Source: Paenibacillus catalpae (GTDB lineage Bacteria > Bacillota > Bacilli > Paenibacillales > Paenibacillaceae). Taken from it: 64,000 nt of DNA. Position 1 is the stretch's first letter; each line of letters opens with the position of its first letter. Location of the stretch: positions 768,553 through 832,552 of the forward strand of contig NZ_FOMT01000003.1 in NCBI RefSeq assembly GCF_900112695.1. Reading direction: 5' to 3'. Below, in pieces: positions 28,009 through 37,240 of the stretch. Below the pieces are notes generated by a model, which saw only the letters and a list, made by a program, of their open reading frames with translations, was not told the DNA's origin and made no database searches. Position numbers and translations under genes: made by a program.

Positions 28009-31000
28009 ATGCCATACGAATCGAAACGAATTATGCTGCAGAAAGCTAAGAATGTACTTCCACGAATAAGACATGCCATCTATGAACCCGTATCGGCGAT
28101 GAAAGTAACCGCATGGGTAACAGAAGAACCCGTGCCTTACGCCGAGCGGACAACCGGCTCTAAGATTGAGTTGGCGCCCGGCGATAAATGGGGTAACTTG
28201 TGGGATTGCGCCTGGTTCCGGTTTGAAGGGATTGTTCCGGAGGCTGTTGCCGGTCAAAAGATGGTCCTGCTCATCGATGTAAATGGAGAACTGTGCCTGC
28301 TAGACAAAGAAGGTTCGCCGATGCAAGGTCTGACCAATATAAACTCCGAGTTTGATTTCGAACTAGGTTTACCGGGTAAACGAGTCGTTGATCTCGGCAC
28401 CTCTTCAGCGGGTCAACCTATCGATCTGTGGGCAGATGCCGGCTGTAACGATCTGTTCGGCAAATACCGCAGCGGCACGCTGAAGGAAGCCGACATTGCC
28501 ATCTGTTACGAGGAAATCCGGCAACTGTATTACGACTATGAGGTACTGCTGGAGCTGGCGGAGCAATTAAACGAAAATACGGCAAGAAGAGAGCGTGTCA
28601 TTCAAAACTTGTATGATGCTGCGCTTAAGTTGGAAGTTATTAATGAAGAAACGGTGCAGAAAGCTAGAGAAATTCTCGCCAAAGAGCTTGCTAAACGCGG
28701 GGGAGACCCGGTTGTTACGGTTAGTGCGATTGGTCATGCCCATATCGACCTTGCCTGGCTGTGGCCAATCCGGGAAACCATTCGAAAAGGCGCTCGTACT
28801 TTCTCCACCGTATTGAAGAACATGGAGAAATATCCCGATTATATGTTTGGCGCAAGCCAGCCGCAATTATATCAATGGATGAAAGAGTATTATCCGAAAC
28901 TGTATGACCGGATTAAGGAGAGAATTCAAGAAGGGCGCTGGGAAGTACAGGGTGCCATGTGGGTAGAGCCGGATACGAATATTTCCGGCGGAGAGGCTCT
29001 TGTCCGCCAAATCCTATACGGCAAGCGGTTCTTCCAGCAGGAGTTTGGCCAAGAGATGAAAGTACTTTGGCTGCCAGACGTTTTTGGCTACTCCGCGAGC
29101 TTACCACAGCTCCTCCGGAAATCTGGCGTCGATTATATGATGACGCAAAAGCTTTCGTGGAACGTATACAATACGCATCCTCACCATAGCTTTGAGTGGG
29201 AGGGCATCGATGGCAGCAAAGTGCTGGCTCACCTTCCGCCGGAAGATACGTATAACAGTCCTGGAGCGCCAAGATCGCTTACGAAGATCGAAAACAGCTA
29301 CCTCGACCGCAATGTATCCGAGCATGCACTTATGCTCTTTGGCATTGGGGACGGCGGCGGCGGACCGGGCGAAGAGCATCTGGAGCGGTTGGCACGCGAG
29401 CAGAACCTGCTGGGACTTCCTCCGGTTGTTCAGGAGTCATCTTTATCCTTCTTCCGTAAGCTTGAGCAGGAGAAAGAACGTTTCCAAACATACCGCGGCG
29501 AGCTTTATCTGGAGAAGCATCAAGGGACTCTGACCACACAGGCTCGGAACAAATGGTATAACCGCAAACTGGAGAAGGCGCTCAGAGAGCTTGAGTTTGC
29601 TGCTTCTTTGCTTCTGGCAATGGGTGTTAACCTGTATCCTTCCAAGGAACTTGAGACCATTTGGAAGGAAATGCTACTCTATCAATTCCATGATATTCTG
29701 CCGGGCTCTTCCATTACACGCGTGTTTGAGGAATCGCTTGAGCGCTACTCGGCTATGTATGATCGTACGAAGGAACTGCTTGCACAAACCTATGCCAAAG
29801 CTGCTAGTCTGACAGGAGCCGGCGAAGGGCGAGGTGTTGTCTTTAATTCCTTGCCTTGGGAACGTGAGGAGGTCGTCATGCATAAGGGGAGCCGTTATGC
29901 CGTGAAGGTTCCCGCGATGGGTTTTACCTTACTTACTGATGCGAAGCGATGGATGAAGGGACAAGGAGAAGCAGAACTTCGGGCTGAAGAGCGTTTGCTG
30001 GAGAACCAATACTTACGTGTAACCTTTGCCGAAGACGGCAGCATCGAATCGATCTACGATAAAGTGTTAGACAGAGAGTCCATTGCTTCAGGCAAACAGG
30101 GGAATGTATTTACGATCTATCATGATAAGGGTGATGCATGGGATTTCCCAAGGGATTACCGCGATACCGTTGCCGGTCGCATGAAACTGGAGGGGAGCTC
30201 TTTCTTTGTCGACGGACCGCAGGCGATTGTAGAGCACCTCTACGGGTTCGGCGAATCTACACTCGTACAACGCATTGTGCTGGATGAACTCGGAACCACT
30301 GTGCGTTTCGAGACGAAAGTCAATTGGAAGGAAACAGAGAAAATGCTTCGTGTCTCCTTCCCGGTGCATGTCATGACTGACCATGCCAATTGCGAGATTC
30401 AATTTGGCTATTTGAAACGCCCAACGACCCGCAATACGATGATCGAATTCGTGCGAGATGAGATTTGCGCGCATCAATATATTGATCTGTCGCAACCGGA
30501 TTACGGCGTGGCGCTGATGAGCGACAGCAAATACGGTTACAGCGCGGAACGGAATGTGCTGGACATTAACTTGCTACGCAGCCCGAGCTACCCGGATCCC
30601 GTTGCAGACCGCGCGGAGCATCAATTTGTATATGCGGTTTATCCGCATCGCGGAGATTTTATTCAAGCCCAGGTATACCGAAAAGGCTATGAACTCAATA
30701 CACCTTTAACCGTAGGGGAGTCTTCTTCCACTCATGCAGGAGCTAATGGGGAAGCATCATTTACTTCGCTTGTTCTCGTGGATAATCCGCATGTGATGGT
30801 AGAGGCCGTCAAGAAGGCAGAAGATTCGGATGATCTGATTATCCGATTGTATGAAACTTCTGGTACAATTGCGGAAACTTCAGTTACTTTTGGCATAACA
30901 GACCGGAAGCTTGAAGAAGTAGATTTAATGGAGAATCCAATAGGCGAGTCTGATGGCTGCTTGGTGTTCCAGCCGTTCGAAATCAAGACGCTTCGCGTCC

Positions 31001-31011
31001 TTCGTGGATAA
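28009..31011 (+). CDS. Alpha-mannosidase, GH38
   Basis: 1000-residue cytoplasmic glycosidase that hydrolyses alpha-mannosides. The zinc/catalytic region shows AIGHAHIDLAWLWPIRETIR (His-Asp zinc ligands), VQGAMWVEPDTN and LWLPDVFGYSASLPQLLRK with the nucleophile Asp near residue 355, then the helical domain (LYLEKHQGTLTTQARNKWYN; LYQFHDILPGSS) and C-terminal beta domains. Length and order match bacterial GH38 enzymes. It starts at ATG with CAAGGAGTG upstream, 132 bases after the PLP gene with no terminator between them, so it may be in the same operon. Its base composition is visibly more GC-rich than the transporter genes before it, a hint of separate origin. Confidence 0.93.
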   Translation: MPYESKRIMLQKAKNVLPRIRHAIYEPVSAMKVTAWVTEEPVPYAERTTGSKIELAPGDKWGNLWDCAWFRFEGIVPEAVAGQKMVLLIDVNGELCLLDKEGSPMQGLTNINSEFDFELGLPGKRVVDLGTSSAGQPIDLWADAGCNDLFGKYRSGTLKEADIAICYEEIRQLYYDYEVLLELAEQLNENTARRERVIQNLYDAALKLEVINEETVQKAREILAKELAKRGGDPVVTVSAIGHAHIDLAWLWPIRETIRKGARTFSTVLKNMEKYPDYMFGASQPQLYQWMKEYYPKLYDRIKERIQEGRWEVQGAMWVEPDTNISGGEALVRQILYGKRFFQQEFGQEMKVLWLPDVFGYSASLPQLLRKSGVDYMMTQKLSWNVYNTHPHHSFEWEGIDGSKVLAHLPPEDTYNSPGAPRSLTKIENSYLDRNVSEHALMLFGIGDGGGGPGEEHLERLAREQNLLGLPPVVQESSLSFFRKLEQEKERFQTYRGELYLEKHQGTLTTQARNKWYNRKLEKALRELEFAASLLLAMGVNLYPSKELETIWKEMLLYQFHDILPGSSITRVFEESLERYSAMYDRTKELLAQTYAKAASLTGAGEGRGVVFNSLPWEREEVVMHKGSRYAVKVPAMGFTLLTDAKRWMKGQGEAELRAEERLLENQYLRVTFAEDGSIESIYDKVLDRESIASGKQGNVFTIYHDKGDAWDFPRDYRDTVAGRMKLEGSSFFVDGPQAIVEHLYGFGESTLVQRIVLDELGTTVRFETKVNWKETEKMLRVSFPVHVMTDHANCEIQFGYLKRPTTRNTMIEFVRDEICAHQYIDLSQPDYGVALMSDSKYGYSAERNVLDINLLRSPSYPDPVADRAEHQFVYAVYPHRGDFIQAQVYRKGYELNTPLTVGESSSTHAGANGEASFTSLVLVDNPHVMVEAVKKAEDSDDLIIRLYETSGTIAETSVTFGITDRKLEEVDLMENPIGESDGCLVFQPFEIKTLRVLRG

Positions 31012-31023
31012 AAGAATAGCTAC

Positions 31024-31060
31024 AAGGGGGAAGTGAGCGTGATGACTTTCCCCCTTTTTT
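31024..31060 (+). terminator. Terminator after the alpha-mannosidase gene
   Basis: AAGGGGGAAGT/ACTTTCCCCCTT stem (one bulged base) followed by a T run. Bases 31061-31260 hold no recognisable gene. Confidence 0.8.
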
Positions 31061-31275
31061 ATTGCGTTTACTACATGGAAGGTTATCTACAATAAGATGG
31101 AATCGACATAAAGAACAGGGAACGCAAGAAGGGTCGCTTTTTTAAGAAGATCATATGTAATTCCAGTGGTGCTAGAAGAAGTCATGATGGACCAGTCTTT
31201 TGTGGCTAATCACACCAACCTTGCTCGCATCCCGTATCTTGGGACTGCCATAAGGGAGATTAAGGGGGCAATGTA

Positions 31276-31467
31276 ATGAATTTGGAAACCGTTTACTTAT
31301 TAGAGAAGCAGATTGAACATTATAAAAAAGAGCTTTCTAAGCTAGTAACAATTAACGGTAATAATTTACTTCACCCCAATGTTATTGAATTAAGTCAACG
31401 AATAGATCATTTATTGATATTATATTGGGAATTGACTTATCTAAATAACAAAAAGAAAAGAAAATAA
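31276..31467 (+). CDS. Spo0E-like aspartyl-phosphate phosphatase
   Basis: 63-residue protein with the two-helix hairpin of the Spo0E family: LLEKQIEHYKKELSKLV, a turn, and VIELSQRIDHLLILYWE with the S-x-x-(L/I)-D motif. Members dephosphorylate Spo0A~P and delay sporulation, or act on other regulators. AAGGGGG lies 10 bases before the ATG. It stands alone between the mannosidase and the germination genes. Confidence 0.85.
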   Translation: MNLETVYLLEKQIEHYKKELSKLVTINGNNLLHPNVIELSQRIDHLLILYWELTYLNNKKKRK

Positions 31468-31817
31468 TACCGGGCGAAAAGAACCATTTAAATTATTGTT
31501 TTTCTGATACCACTTTCAAATAACTTCAAACTATTTTTGCTTAGTTAATCTTACTTACTCCTCGTCCTTCATATATGGATGACTATAGCCCATCTTATCT
31601 TCTCTGAAAAAGCGTAATAGCTTAAATTAAGCACACAATTAAATCATATTTGCACTGAATACAAACTAACGTACGAAGAACTCCTCGCCTGATAAAGACA
31701 CTGACATTTTGAATAATTTTACATTCACAGTTTATACTATGAAATGCGGTTGTACCTCCTCTGAGTAGTACATGCCTAAGGTGGTCAGATATGTAGTCCA
31801 GAGTCCTTTAAATATTG

Positions 31818-31846
31818 TGAATACAGACAAATTAGTGAACATCGGA
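31818..31846 (+). promoter_or_regulatory. Weak sigma-G-like promoter before gerC
   Basis: A perfect TGAATA -35 with a 16-base spacer and CATCGGA, a poor -10. It is 39 bases upstream of the GerC start. The remaining intergenic sequence 31468-31817 is AT-rich and shows no gene. Confidence 0.3.
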
Positions 31847-31885
31847 TAACACGACTGAAAGTTGGTTTTCGAGGTGGGGAATTCC

Positions 31886-33100
31886 GTGATCCAAAGAGTA
31901 TTTTTTATTATTCTGACTATGGCACTGTCTTCTTTAACAATAACAGGCTGCTGGGATCGGAAAGAATTAAACGAGGTTGGTATTGCTGTCGCAATAGGTG
32001 TAGATACCGCGCCAAAAGACCATCTTAAGGTGACTGCTCAGGTGGTAATTCCATCGGAAGTAGCCTCCAGTCAGTCCGCTGGTAAAGGCGGTACCAGTGT
32101 TACGGTTTATGAGGCTGTTGCGCCGACTTTGTTGCAGGCTATACAAAAAATGACTGAAATTAGCCCTCGAAGAGTTTATTTGGGACATATCAGGATGCTC
32201 ATTTTTGGCGAAAGTTTTGCTCGAAAGGGTATCTCTGAAATAGTCGAAACGATGGTTCGGGAGCCAACGACCCGATCAGACTTCTATGTAGCAGTGGCCA
32301 AAGGAAAAAGAGCATCAGATATTTTGAAAGTTACAACCCCTATGGAGAGGATTCCTGCCAATAAGATGTTTGCTTCATTAGATGCTTCGTCGGAATCGTG
32401 GGCTCCTACAACCAAGGTGACTATAGATACATTAATGGACAACTTATTGAATAGTGGTTCCACTGTAATGACGGGAATACAGATGGTTGGAGATTTTCAG
32501 GACGGTGTAGGAGATAACGAAAAGAATATCGAACAGACACAACCGATTACCCGGTTACGTTTCTCAGGACTGGGGGTTTTTAAGAAGGACCGGTTGATTG
32601 GATGGCTTTCTGAAGAAGAAAGTAAAGGTTATAACTATTTTAAAAACCATATTAGAGAAACAGCTGGGTATCTTAATATGCCAGGAGGTGAACGTATTGG
32701 ACTCCATTTAATTAGAAGCAAAACGGTTATCAAAGGATTAGTAGTGAAGGGCAGCCCTAAAATTCGAGTTAATGTAACGGCTTCACTTCGTTTGACGGAA
32801 GTTAAGGGAACGACGATGAAAATTAGTTCCCCACAAGACCTTCGGGATCTCGAACAAAGAAGTAGCGAAAGGATCATTGAGCTAATGGAATTAGCGGTTG
32901 ACTCCGCGCGTAGAAGGTTTAGGATCGATATCTTCGGTTTCGGACAACTCATTCATGAATCAGATCCGAATGCTTGGAGGAGGCTAGAAAAAAATTGGGA
33001 TGACACATTTATGACATTAGAAATTGATTACAATGTGAATACGAGAATTGGCAAGATGGGCGCTTTAATGGACACATTTCAGAAAAGTATGAAGGAGTGA
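31886..33100 (+). CDS. Spore germination lipoprotein, Ger(x)C family (receptor C subunit)
   Basis: 404-residue lipoprotein. The signal ends in ITGC (Cys22) immediately followed by WDRKELNEVGIAVAIGVD, the diagnostic N-terminal motif of GerC proteins. Later landmarks are RRVYLGHIRMLIFGES, LRFSGLGVFKKDRLIGWLSE and the C-terminal domain ending in DPNAWRRLEKNWDD. It would sit on the outer face of the spore inner membrane with A and B subunits. The GTG at 31886 is chosen because GAGGTGGGG lies 6 bases upstream; TTG 31862 lies before that site. Its stop overlaps the region where the small D-like gene begins. Confidence 0.92.
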   Translation: MIQRVFFIILTMALSSLTITGCWDRKELNEVGIAVAIGVDTAPKDHLKVTAQVVIPSEVASSQSAGKGGTSVTVYEAVAPTLLQAIQKMTEISPRRVYLGHIRMLIFGESFARKGISEIVETMVREPTTRSDFYVAVAKGKRASDILKVTTPMERIPANKMFASLDASSESWAPTTKVTIDTLMDNLLNSGSTVMTGIQMVGDFQDGVGDNEKNIEQTQPITRLRFSGLGVFKKDRLIGWLSEEESKGYNYFKNHIRETAGYLNMPGGERIGLHLIRSKTVIKGLVVKGSPKIRVNVTASLRLTEVKGTTMKISSPQDLRDLEQRSSERIIELMELAVDSARRRFRIDIFGFGQLIHESDPNAWRRLEKNWDDTFMTLEIDYNVNTRIGKMGALMDTFQKSMKE

Positions 33101-33105
33101 ATGTA

Positions 33106-33336
33106 TTGTTGGCCTCCGCACTAGTCCTTTGTACTGCTTCTGCTATGGCTTTTCGGGAGTTACCTCGTCTATTCCGGCAAGGGCAGGGGAGAGAGGCTGT
33201 CGTTTTTCTATTGATGCTTATTCTAGGTGTTTATTTCAGCTTAATTGCTGTCAATGAGTTGAAAACACCTAGTCCCTTAAAGCTAATTGAGTATATTTAT
33301 CATCCTGTAAATCAGTTTTTCAGTGGCTGGTTTTGA
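33106..33336 (+). CDS. Small two-helix membrane protein, germinant-receptor D-subunit-like
   Basis: About 76 residues with two hydrophobic helices (LLASALVLCTASAMAF and VVFLLMLILGVYFSLIAV) joined by a basic loop RELPRLFRQGQG. Small two-helix proteins encoded inside germinant-receptor operons have been described as D subunits that modulate receptor activity; size, topology and position between C and B genes fit. The start is uncertain: TTG 33106 has AAGGAG 8 bases upstream, whereas GTG 33097 overlaps that site. The 3' end overlaps the upstream part of the GerB reading frame. Confidence 0.75.
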   Translation: MLASALVLCTASAMAFRELPRLFRQGQGREAVVFLLMLILGVYFSLIAVNELKTPSPLKLIEYIYHPVNQFFSGWF

Positions 33337-33352
33337 TAAAAGAGGGGATAGT

Positions 33353-34462
33353 TTGCTGGAAAAAGAAAGACTTAGTTCAAGACAGTTGGTTGTTCTCATT
33401 TTTATGTGTACAGTAGGTGACATGTTTCAACTTTATCCTTCTCTACTTGCTTCCTTAGCACATCAGGATGCATGGATCTCTTCGTTACTAGGGATTATTG
33501 GAGGTTTATTTGTGATTGCCTGTCTGTATGCAGCAGATCGAATCTATCCGGACTTGTCGTTGATTGAAACATGCATGAAGGTACTTGGTGTTGTACCAGG
33601 GTTTATCCTTTCCATTTGGTATCTCTTTTACTTCCTGATGGTTTGTTCCTATCTTGTACGGGAGATTGGGGGGTTTCTGACTACACAGATCTTTATGTCT
33701 ACCCCGCACAATGTTGTACATTTATTAATTATTTTACTAATGCTTTGGGCGATGAAGGCGGGAATAGAGGCTATTGGAAGAAGCAGCGAAATTATACTTC
33801 CTTTTTTTCTAATGGCAGCCGCCATTCTTGTTTTGTGTGTGCTACCACAAGTTGAATTCCATCGCTTGAAACCAGTTGGGGAACACGGGTTACTACCTAT
33901 CATCCATGGGATGCTGACTGGATTTACGTTTCCATTTTGCGAAATGTCAGCGTTTCTTATGATTACTCCACATGTTAACAGACAACCTCATTTATCAAGG
34001 GACGTGCTGTTTGTAACGATTGCAGCCGGACTTATATTTTCAATTATTACAACGGTTTCTCTTACTGTCTTAGGTACAAATTTGACGGCATATAGCACCT
34101 ATTCCATGTATGTGTTGGCTCAAAAGATTAGCATAGGTAATTTCTTGCAAAGAATTGAAGTGCTAATGGCTATTACTTATTTAATTACAACGTTTTTTAA
34201 AGTGGTCATATTTTTTTATGCCTTTACAATTGGCATAGCGCAGCTTTTTAAACTAAAACAAAAAAAACCTCTCTATTTTCCGGGAGGGCTTCTGATCTTT
34301 GGCTTGGCTTTTGTCATAGCTCCTGACGTACTTTATTACCTAAGAACGATTGTAACCCCATGGATGTATTGGGATTTGACCAATGGGGTACTTATACCAC
34401 TATTCATTTCTTTGGTCTATATTGTTAAAAGAAAATTCAATAAACACCCTGTGCCTCACTAA
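33353..34462 (+). CDS. Spore germination protein, GerB family (receptor B subunit)
   Basis: 369-residue polytopic protein of the endospore-germination permease family, related to amino-acid/polyamine transporters, with about ten membrane helices. Recognisable parts are LSSRQLVVLIFMCTVGDMF at the N terminus, YLVREIGGFLTTQIFMSTP, IEAIGRSSEIILPFFL and GFTFPFCEMSAFLMITPHV. The B subunit is thought to bind the germinant. TTG 33353 is preferred, with AGAGGGG 5 bases upstream; an in-frame GTG at 33323 would overlap the D-like gene. With GerC and the D-like gene it forms a C-D-B operon that lacks an A subunit. Confidence 0.92.
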   Translation: MLEKERLSSRQLVVLIFMCTVGDMFQLYPSLLASLAHQDAWISSLLGIIGGLFVIACLYAADRIYPDLSLIETCMKVLGVVPGFILSIWYLFYFLMVCSYLVREIGGFLTTQIFMSTPHNVVHLLIILLMLWAMKAGIEAIGRSSEIILPFFLMAAAILVLCVLPQVEFHRLKPVGEHGLLPIIHGMLTGFTFPFCEMSAFLMITPHVNRQPHLSRDVLFVTIAAGLIFSIITTVSLTVLGTNLTAYSTYSMYVLAQKISIGNFLQRIEVLMAITYLITTFFKVVIFFYAFTIGIAQLFKLKQKKPLYFPGGLLIFGLAFVIAPDVLYYLRTIVTPWMYWDLTNGVLIPLFISLVYIVKRKFNKHPVPH

Positions 34463-34513
34463 GACGGGCGAAAGAATAACTTCAAGTTCAAAAAAATTGG
34501 ATAAGAAAGAGTA

Positions 34514-34537
34514 TCCTGTCTGTAATTACAGACAGGA
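34514..34537. repeat. 24-bp perfect palindrome
   Basis: TCCTGTCTGTAA and its exact reverse complement, with no spacer. It lies 52 bases past the gerB stop and has no T run, so it is more like an operator (TetR-type length and symmetry) than a terminator. The gene it may have controlled is the LysR remnant or a lost gene. Confidence 0.55.
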
Positions 34538-34644
34538 ACAGATGAATGATATTTATCAGACATCTACAAATAAGATATTAGATATCATTTTTTCGCATTT
34601 TTCATGATAGCTAAATGGCGGTATACTTTAAGAAGAAATCGCCG

Positions 34645-35119
34645 TGAAGTTCATAAGAGGCGAACAGTTAATACCAGTGATCAGTAAGGCTTTTGCTTCT
34701 GTACAGGGAATGGTGGCGGAACCGGCGGATATCAAATACCTAATTATTTGGATTCCTTTATGGTACGAAGATATCTATGCTTTCTTCTCATGCGATCATC
34801 CTTTGGCAAAAGTCGGAAAAATAACGTTAAATAATATTGCAGATGAACCGTTTATCGCAATGAAAAAAGGATCATACCGAAGATTACATTCGAAAGCGAC
34901 GAAGTTGCGACTGCAGCAGGGCTTGTCGCAGCAGGTTTAGGTGTATCTCTCTTGGCGAATACGGCATTTAACAAAGATAAAATCGCAAAAGTTCGACTAC
35001 ATGAACCAAATTGTCAACGTAGTATTGGACTTGCTTCAATAGAAGGGCGATATTTATCGCCCGTTGCCTTAAAGTTTAAGCAATTTATCGTTGATTATTT
35101 TGAGCGAAATCAACTATAA
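34645..35119 (+). pseudogene. LysR-family regulator remnant (effector domain only)
   Basis: Two frames carry the C-terminal effector domain of a LysR regulator: SCDHPLAKVGKITLNNIADE and EPFIAMKKGS in the first, then, after a shift near 34890, ATAAGLVAAGLGVSLLANT and PVALKFKQFIVDYFERN. The helix-turn-helix half is missing. LysR genes often precede YbfB-type MFS exporters, and an MFS gene follows 100 bases later, so this was probably its regulator. Confidence 0.75.
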
Positions 35120-35221
35120 ATGACTAACATCGTCCGCGAATTTACAACATGAATGGAATGGACAGATTGGTGAGAAGGTCAACCAGAATTGGATGCTGTC
35201 CAAAGAGAAGAGGAATGCATA

Positions 35222-36388
35222 ATGAGAAAACCTACCTTAATCGTACTACTCGGTGGGATAGCAGCTATGATGGTTGCGATGGGAATTGGAAGGTTCGCAT
35301 TTACTCCTATCCTGCCGATTATGATGGAACATCATTTATTCTCAGCAACTGGTGCAGGGTATTTGGCTTCAAGCAATTATTTAGGATATTTATTAGGCGC
35401 TTTTGTTCTGACCTTAGTTCAGGTGAAAAATCGATCCATGCTATTATTTGTCGGACTAATCATAAGTATTGCAACAACGTGGGGAATGGGGGAATTTCAT
35501 AGTCTCGAATTGTGGCTATTGCTTCGGTTCTTATCTGGTCTGGCAAGTGCTGTTGTGTTTGTCATCGCTTCAAGCATGATTATGGATCGAGTAACTTCCA
35601 TGCAAGCCGGAATATTCTATGGGGGAGTGGGAGCAGGCGTGTTTCTGACCGGTATTTCTGTACCGTTGCTTGCTCATAACGGAGCATGGATTGACATCTG
35701 GAAAGGTCTTGGTCTAATCAGCCTCATCTTGGGATTGGTATCTTGGTACGGATTAGGTGGAATTCAAAAAGGTGCGAAATTGGTTTCAACTACTAATAAC
35801 CCAACATCTCCTGCTATTCGACGAATCTTAATTTGTTTAACAATTGCCTATGGACTTGAAGGTTTGGGATACATTGTGACCGGTACTTATCTTGTCGCCT
35901 ACGCTAAGTCGGTGTCAAGCATACCGAATATCGCGTCCCTTAGTTGGATGCTTGTTGGGATCGCTGCCGCACCTTCTTGTGTTATTTGGTCGATGCTTTC
36001 TTCTCAATGGGGGAAGAAGTGGATGTTGACCGTCGCTATGCTTCTACAATCCATAGGAATTGCACTTCCTGTCGTTTCTCCTTCTAAAGCTTCTATATTC
36101 GTAGGGGCTATCCTATTCGGTGCAACCTTTATGGGTATTACGATGTTGTTTGTTGCTTATGCCAAAGATATATACCCGCAGAATAACCGCAGAATAATCG
36201 GTTTATTGACTACGTCCTTTGGCCTCGGGCAAATTATCGGACCGCTTATTGCAGGTCATTTGATATCGGGCAATGGTAGTTACTTGACTGCTTTAATTGG
36301 AGCAGCTTTAATTGTATTCTTAGGTGCTATGAGCTTGCCACTTGGCATCGGTAGTGCTGACCGGCAGAGGCTAAAAATTGCAAGGTAG
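35222..36388 (+). CDS. MFS transporter, YbfB/YjiJ family
   Basis: 388-residue transporter with twelve hydrophobic segments. The N terminus AAMMVAMGIGRFAFTPILPI, followed by GYLASSNYLGYLLGA, is the hallmark of the YbfB/YjiJ group. Substrates of this group are not established; export of small metabolites is the usual guess. ATG 35222 is preferred over an in-frame ATG at 35189 because AGAGGAA precedes it. Upstream is a dead LysR gene; downstream is a strong terminator. Confidence 0.88.
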   Translation: MRKPTLIVLLGGIAAMMVAMGIGRFAFTPILPIMMEHHLFSATGAGYLASSNYLGYLLGAFVLTLVQVKNRSMLLFVGLIISIATTWGMGEFHSLELWLLLRFLSGLASAVVFVIASSMIMDRVTSMQAGIFYGGVGAGVFLTGISVPLLAHNGAWIDIWKGLGLISLILGLVSWYGLGGIQKGAKLVSTTNNPTSPAIRRILICLTIAYGLEGLGYIVTGTYLVAYAKSVSSIPNIASLSWMLVGIAAAPSCVIWSMLSSQWGKKWMLTVAMLLQSIGIALPVVSPSKASIFVGAILFGATFMGITMLFVAYAKDIYPQNNRRIIGLLTTSFGLGQIIGPLIAGHLISGNGSYLTALIGAALIVFLGAMSLPLGIGSADRQRLKIAR

Positions 36389-36432
36389 CGGAGAATTTCG
36401 CATCGCAAAAAAGCAATCGAACATAACAGTAG

Positions 36433-36466
36433 AGGGAGCTTGCCATATGGCAAGCTCCCTCTTTTT
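36433..36466 (+). terminator. Terminator after the MFS gene
   Basis: Perfect 13-bp stem AGGGAGCTTGCCA/TGGCAAGCTCCCT with a two-base loop, followed by CTTTTT. Confidence 0.9.
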
Positions 36467-36504
36467 AAGCCTACTTTCCTATACCCCGGGGGTTAAAGCA
36501 ACTT

Positions 36505-37068
36505 TTATACAGGATAGCAAATAATGGTGTTGAACTTCGTTTTCTCATCGGCAATGTTTTCATAGACATGAGGTTGATCCGCTGAAAAATGAATGGCGTC
36601 TCCCGCCTTCAATGCGTATGCTTCATCCTGGATACGTAGTTTCAACGCACCGCTGGTCATTAATATATATTCCTCGACGCCTTCATAATGGGCCTCAGAG
36701 GCATATGTACAACCAACGTCAATTTCAACGGAATAGATTTCAAATTGTTTATTTTGCTCAAAAGGAACGATGGGAAATGATCGGTATTTTCCGTCCTCCT
36801 CTAACAAGGGTTCGATCTCATCGAGGCGGATATGGGTTACTTTTGGGACATTATCCTCAATTAACGAAGTAAAGGAAATATGCAGTCCATTAACGATTTT
36901 CCACAAAATTGAAATGGTGGGATTTGAATCACCACGCTCTATTTGTCCGAGCATCGCTTTGCTGACGCCTGTAAGTTCTGCGACCTGATCCAGGCTAAGG
37001 GATCTTGCTTTACGAATATTTTGAAGGTTCTTTCCTATTTTTCTATGAATTTGTTGTTCTTGAGCCAT
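36505..37068 (-). CDS. XRE-family regulator with C-terminal cupin
   Basis: 187-residue regulator. The helix-turn-helix (residues ~10-65) reads RKARSLSLDQVAELTGVSK and MLGQIERGDSNPTISILWKI; the C-terminal cupin includes HYEGVEEYILMTSGALKLRI and AGDAIHFSADQPHVYEN. Such HTH-cupin proteins often control amino-acid or polyamine genes, with the cupin as effector sensor. ATG 37068 has GAGAGGAG upstream; the open frame beyond it is intergenic. It is divergent from tdh-kbl, and an inverted repeat lies between them, so it probably represses or activates threonine breakdown and its own synthesis. Confidence 0.9.
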   Translation of the reverse strand: MAQEQQIHRKIGKNLQNIRKARSLSLDQVAELTGVSKAMLGQIERGDSNPTISILWKIVNGLHISFTSLIEDNVPKVTHIRLDEIEPLLEEDGKYRSFPIVPFEQNKQFEIYSVEIDVGCTYASEAHYEGVEEYILMTSGALKLRIQDEAYALKAGDAIHFSADQPHVYENIADEKTKFNTIICYPV

Positions 37069-37146
37069 GGATATGCTCCTCTCTTTCCAGTACATCAAGT
37101 ATAAAGCAAATTTAGCATAGCTTCGAATTATTTTCAAATTTATCTG

Positions 37147-37180
37147 TACAATATATGGTCCATATGTATAATATATTGTA
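37147..37180. promoter_or_regulatory. Inverted repeat between XRE-cupin gene and tdh
   Basis: Arms TACAATATAT (37147-37156) and ATATATTGTA (37171-37180) with a 14-base spacer; half-site centres are 24 bases apart. It lies in the divergent promoter region and is a natural candidate for the binding site of the XRE-cupin regulator. Confidence 0.5.
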
Positions 37181-37240
37181 TACGTTATAACGCACGAAAT
37201 GATGTTATACTGTCCATTTTGCTTATAAGGGGGTATGTAA

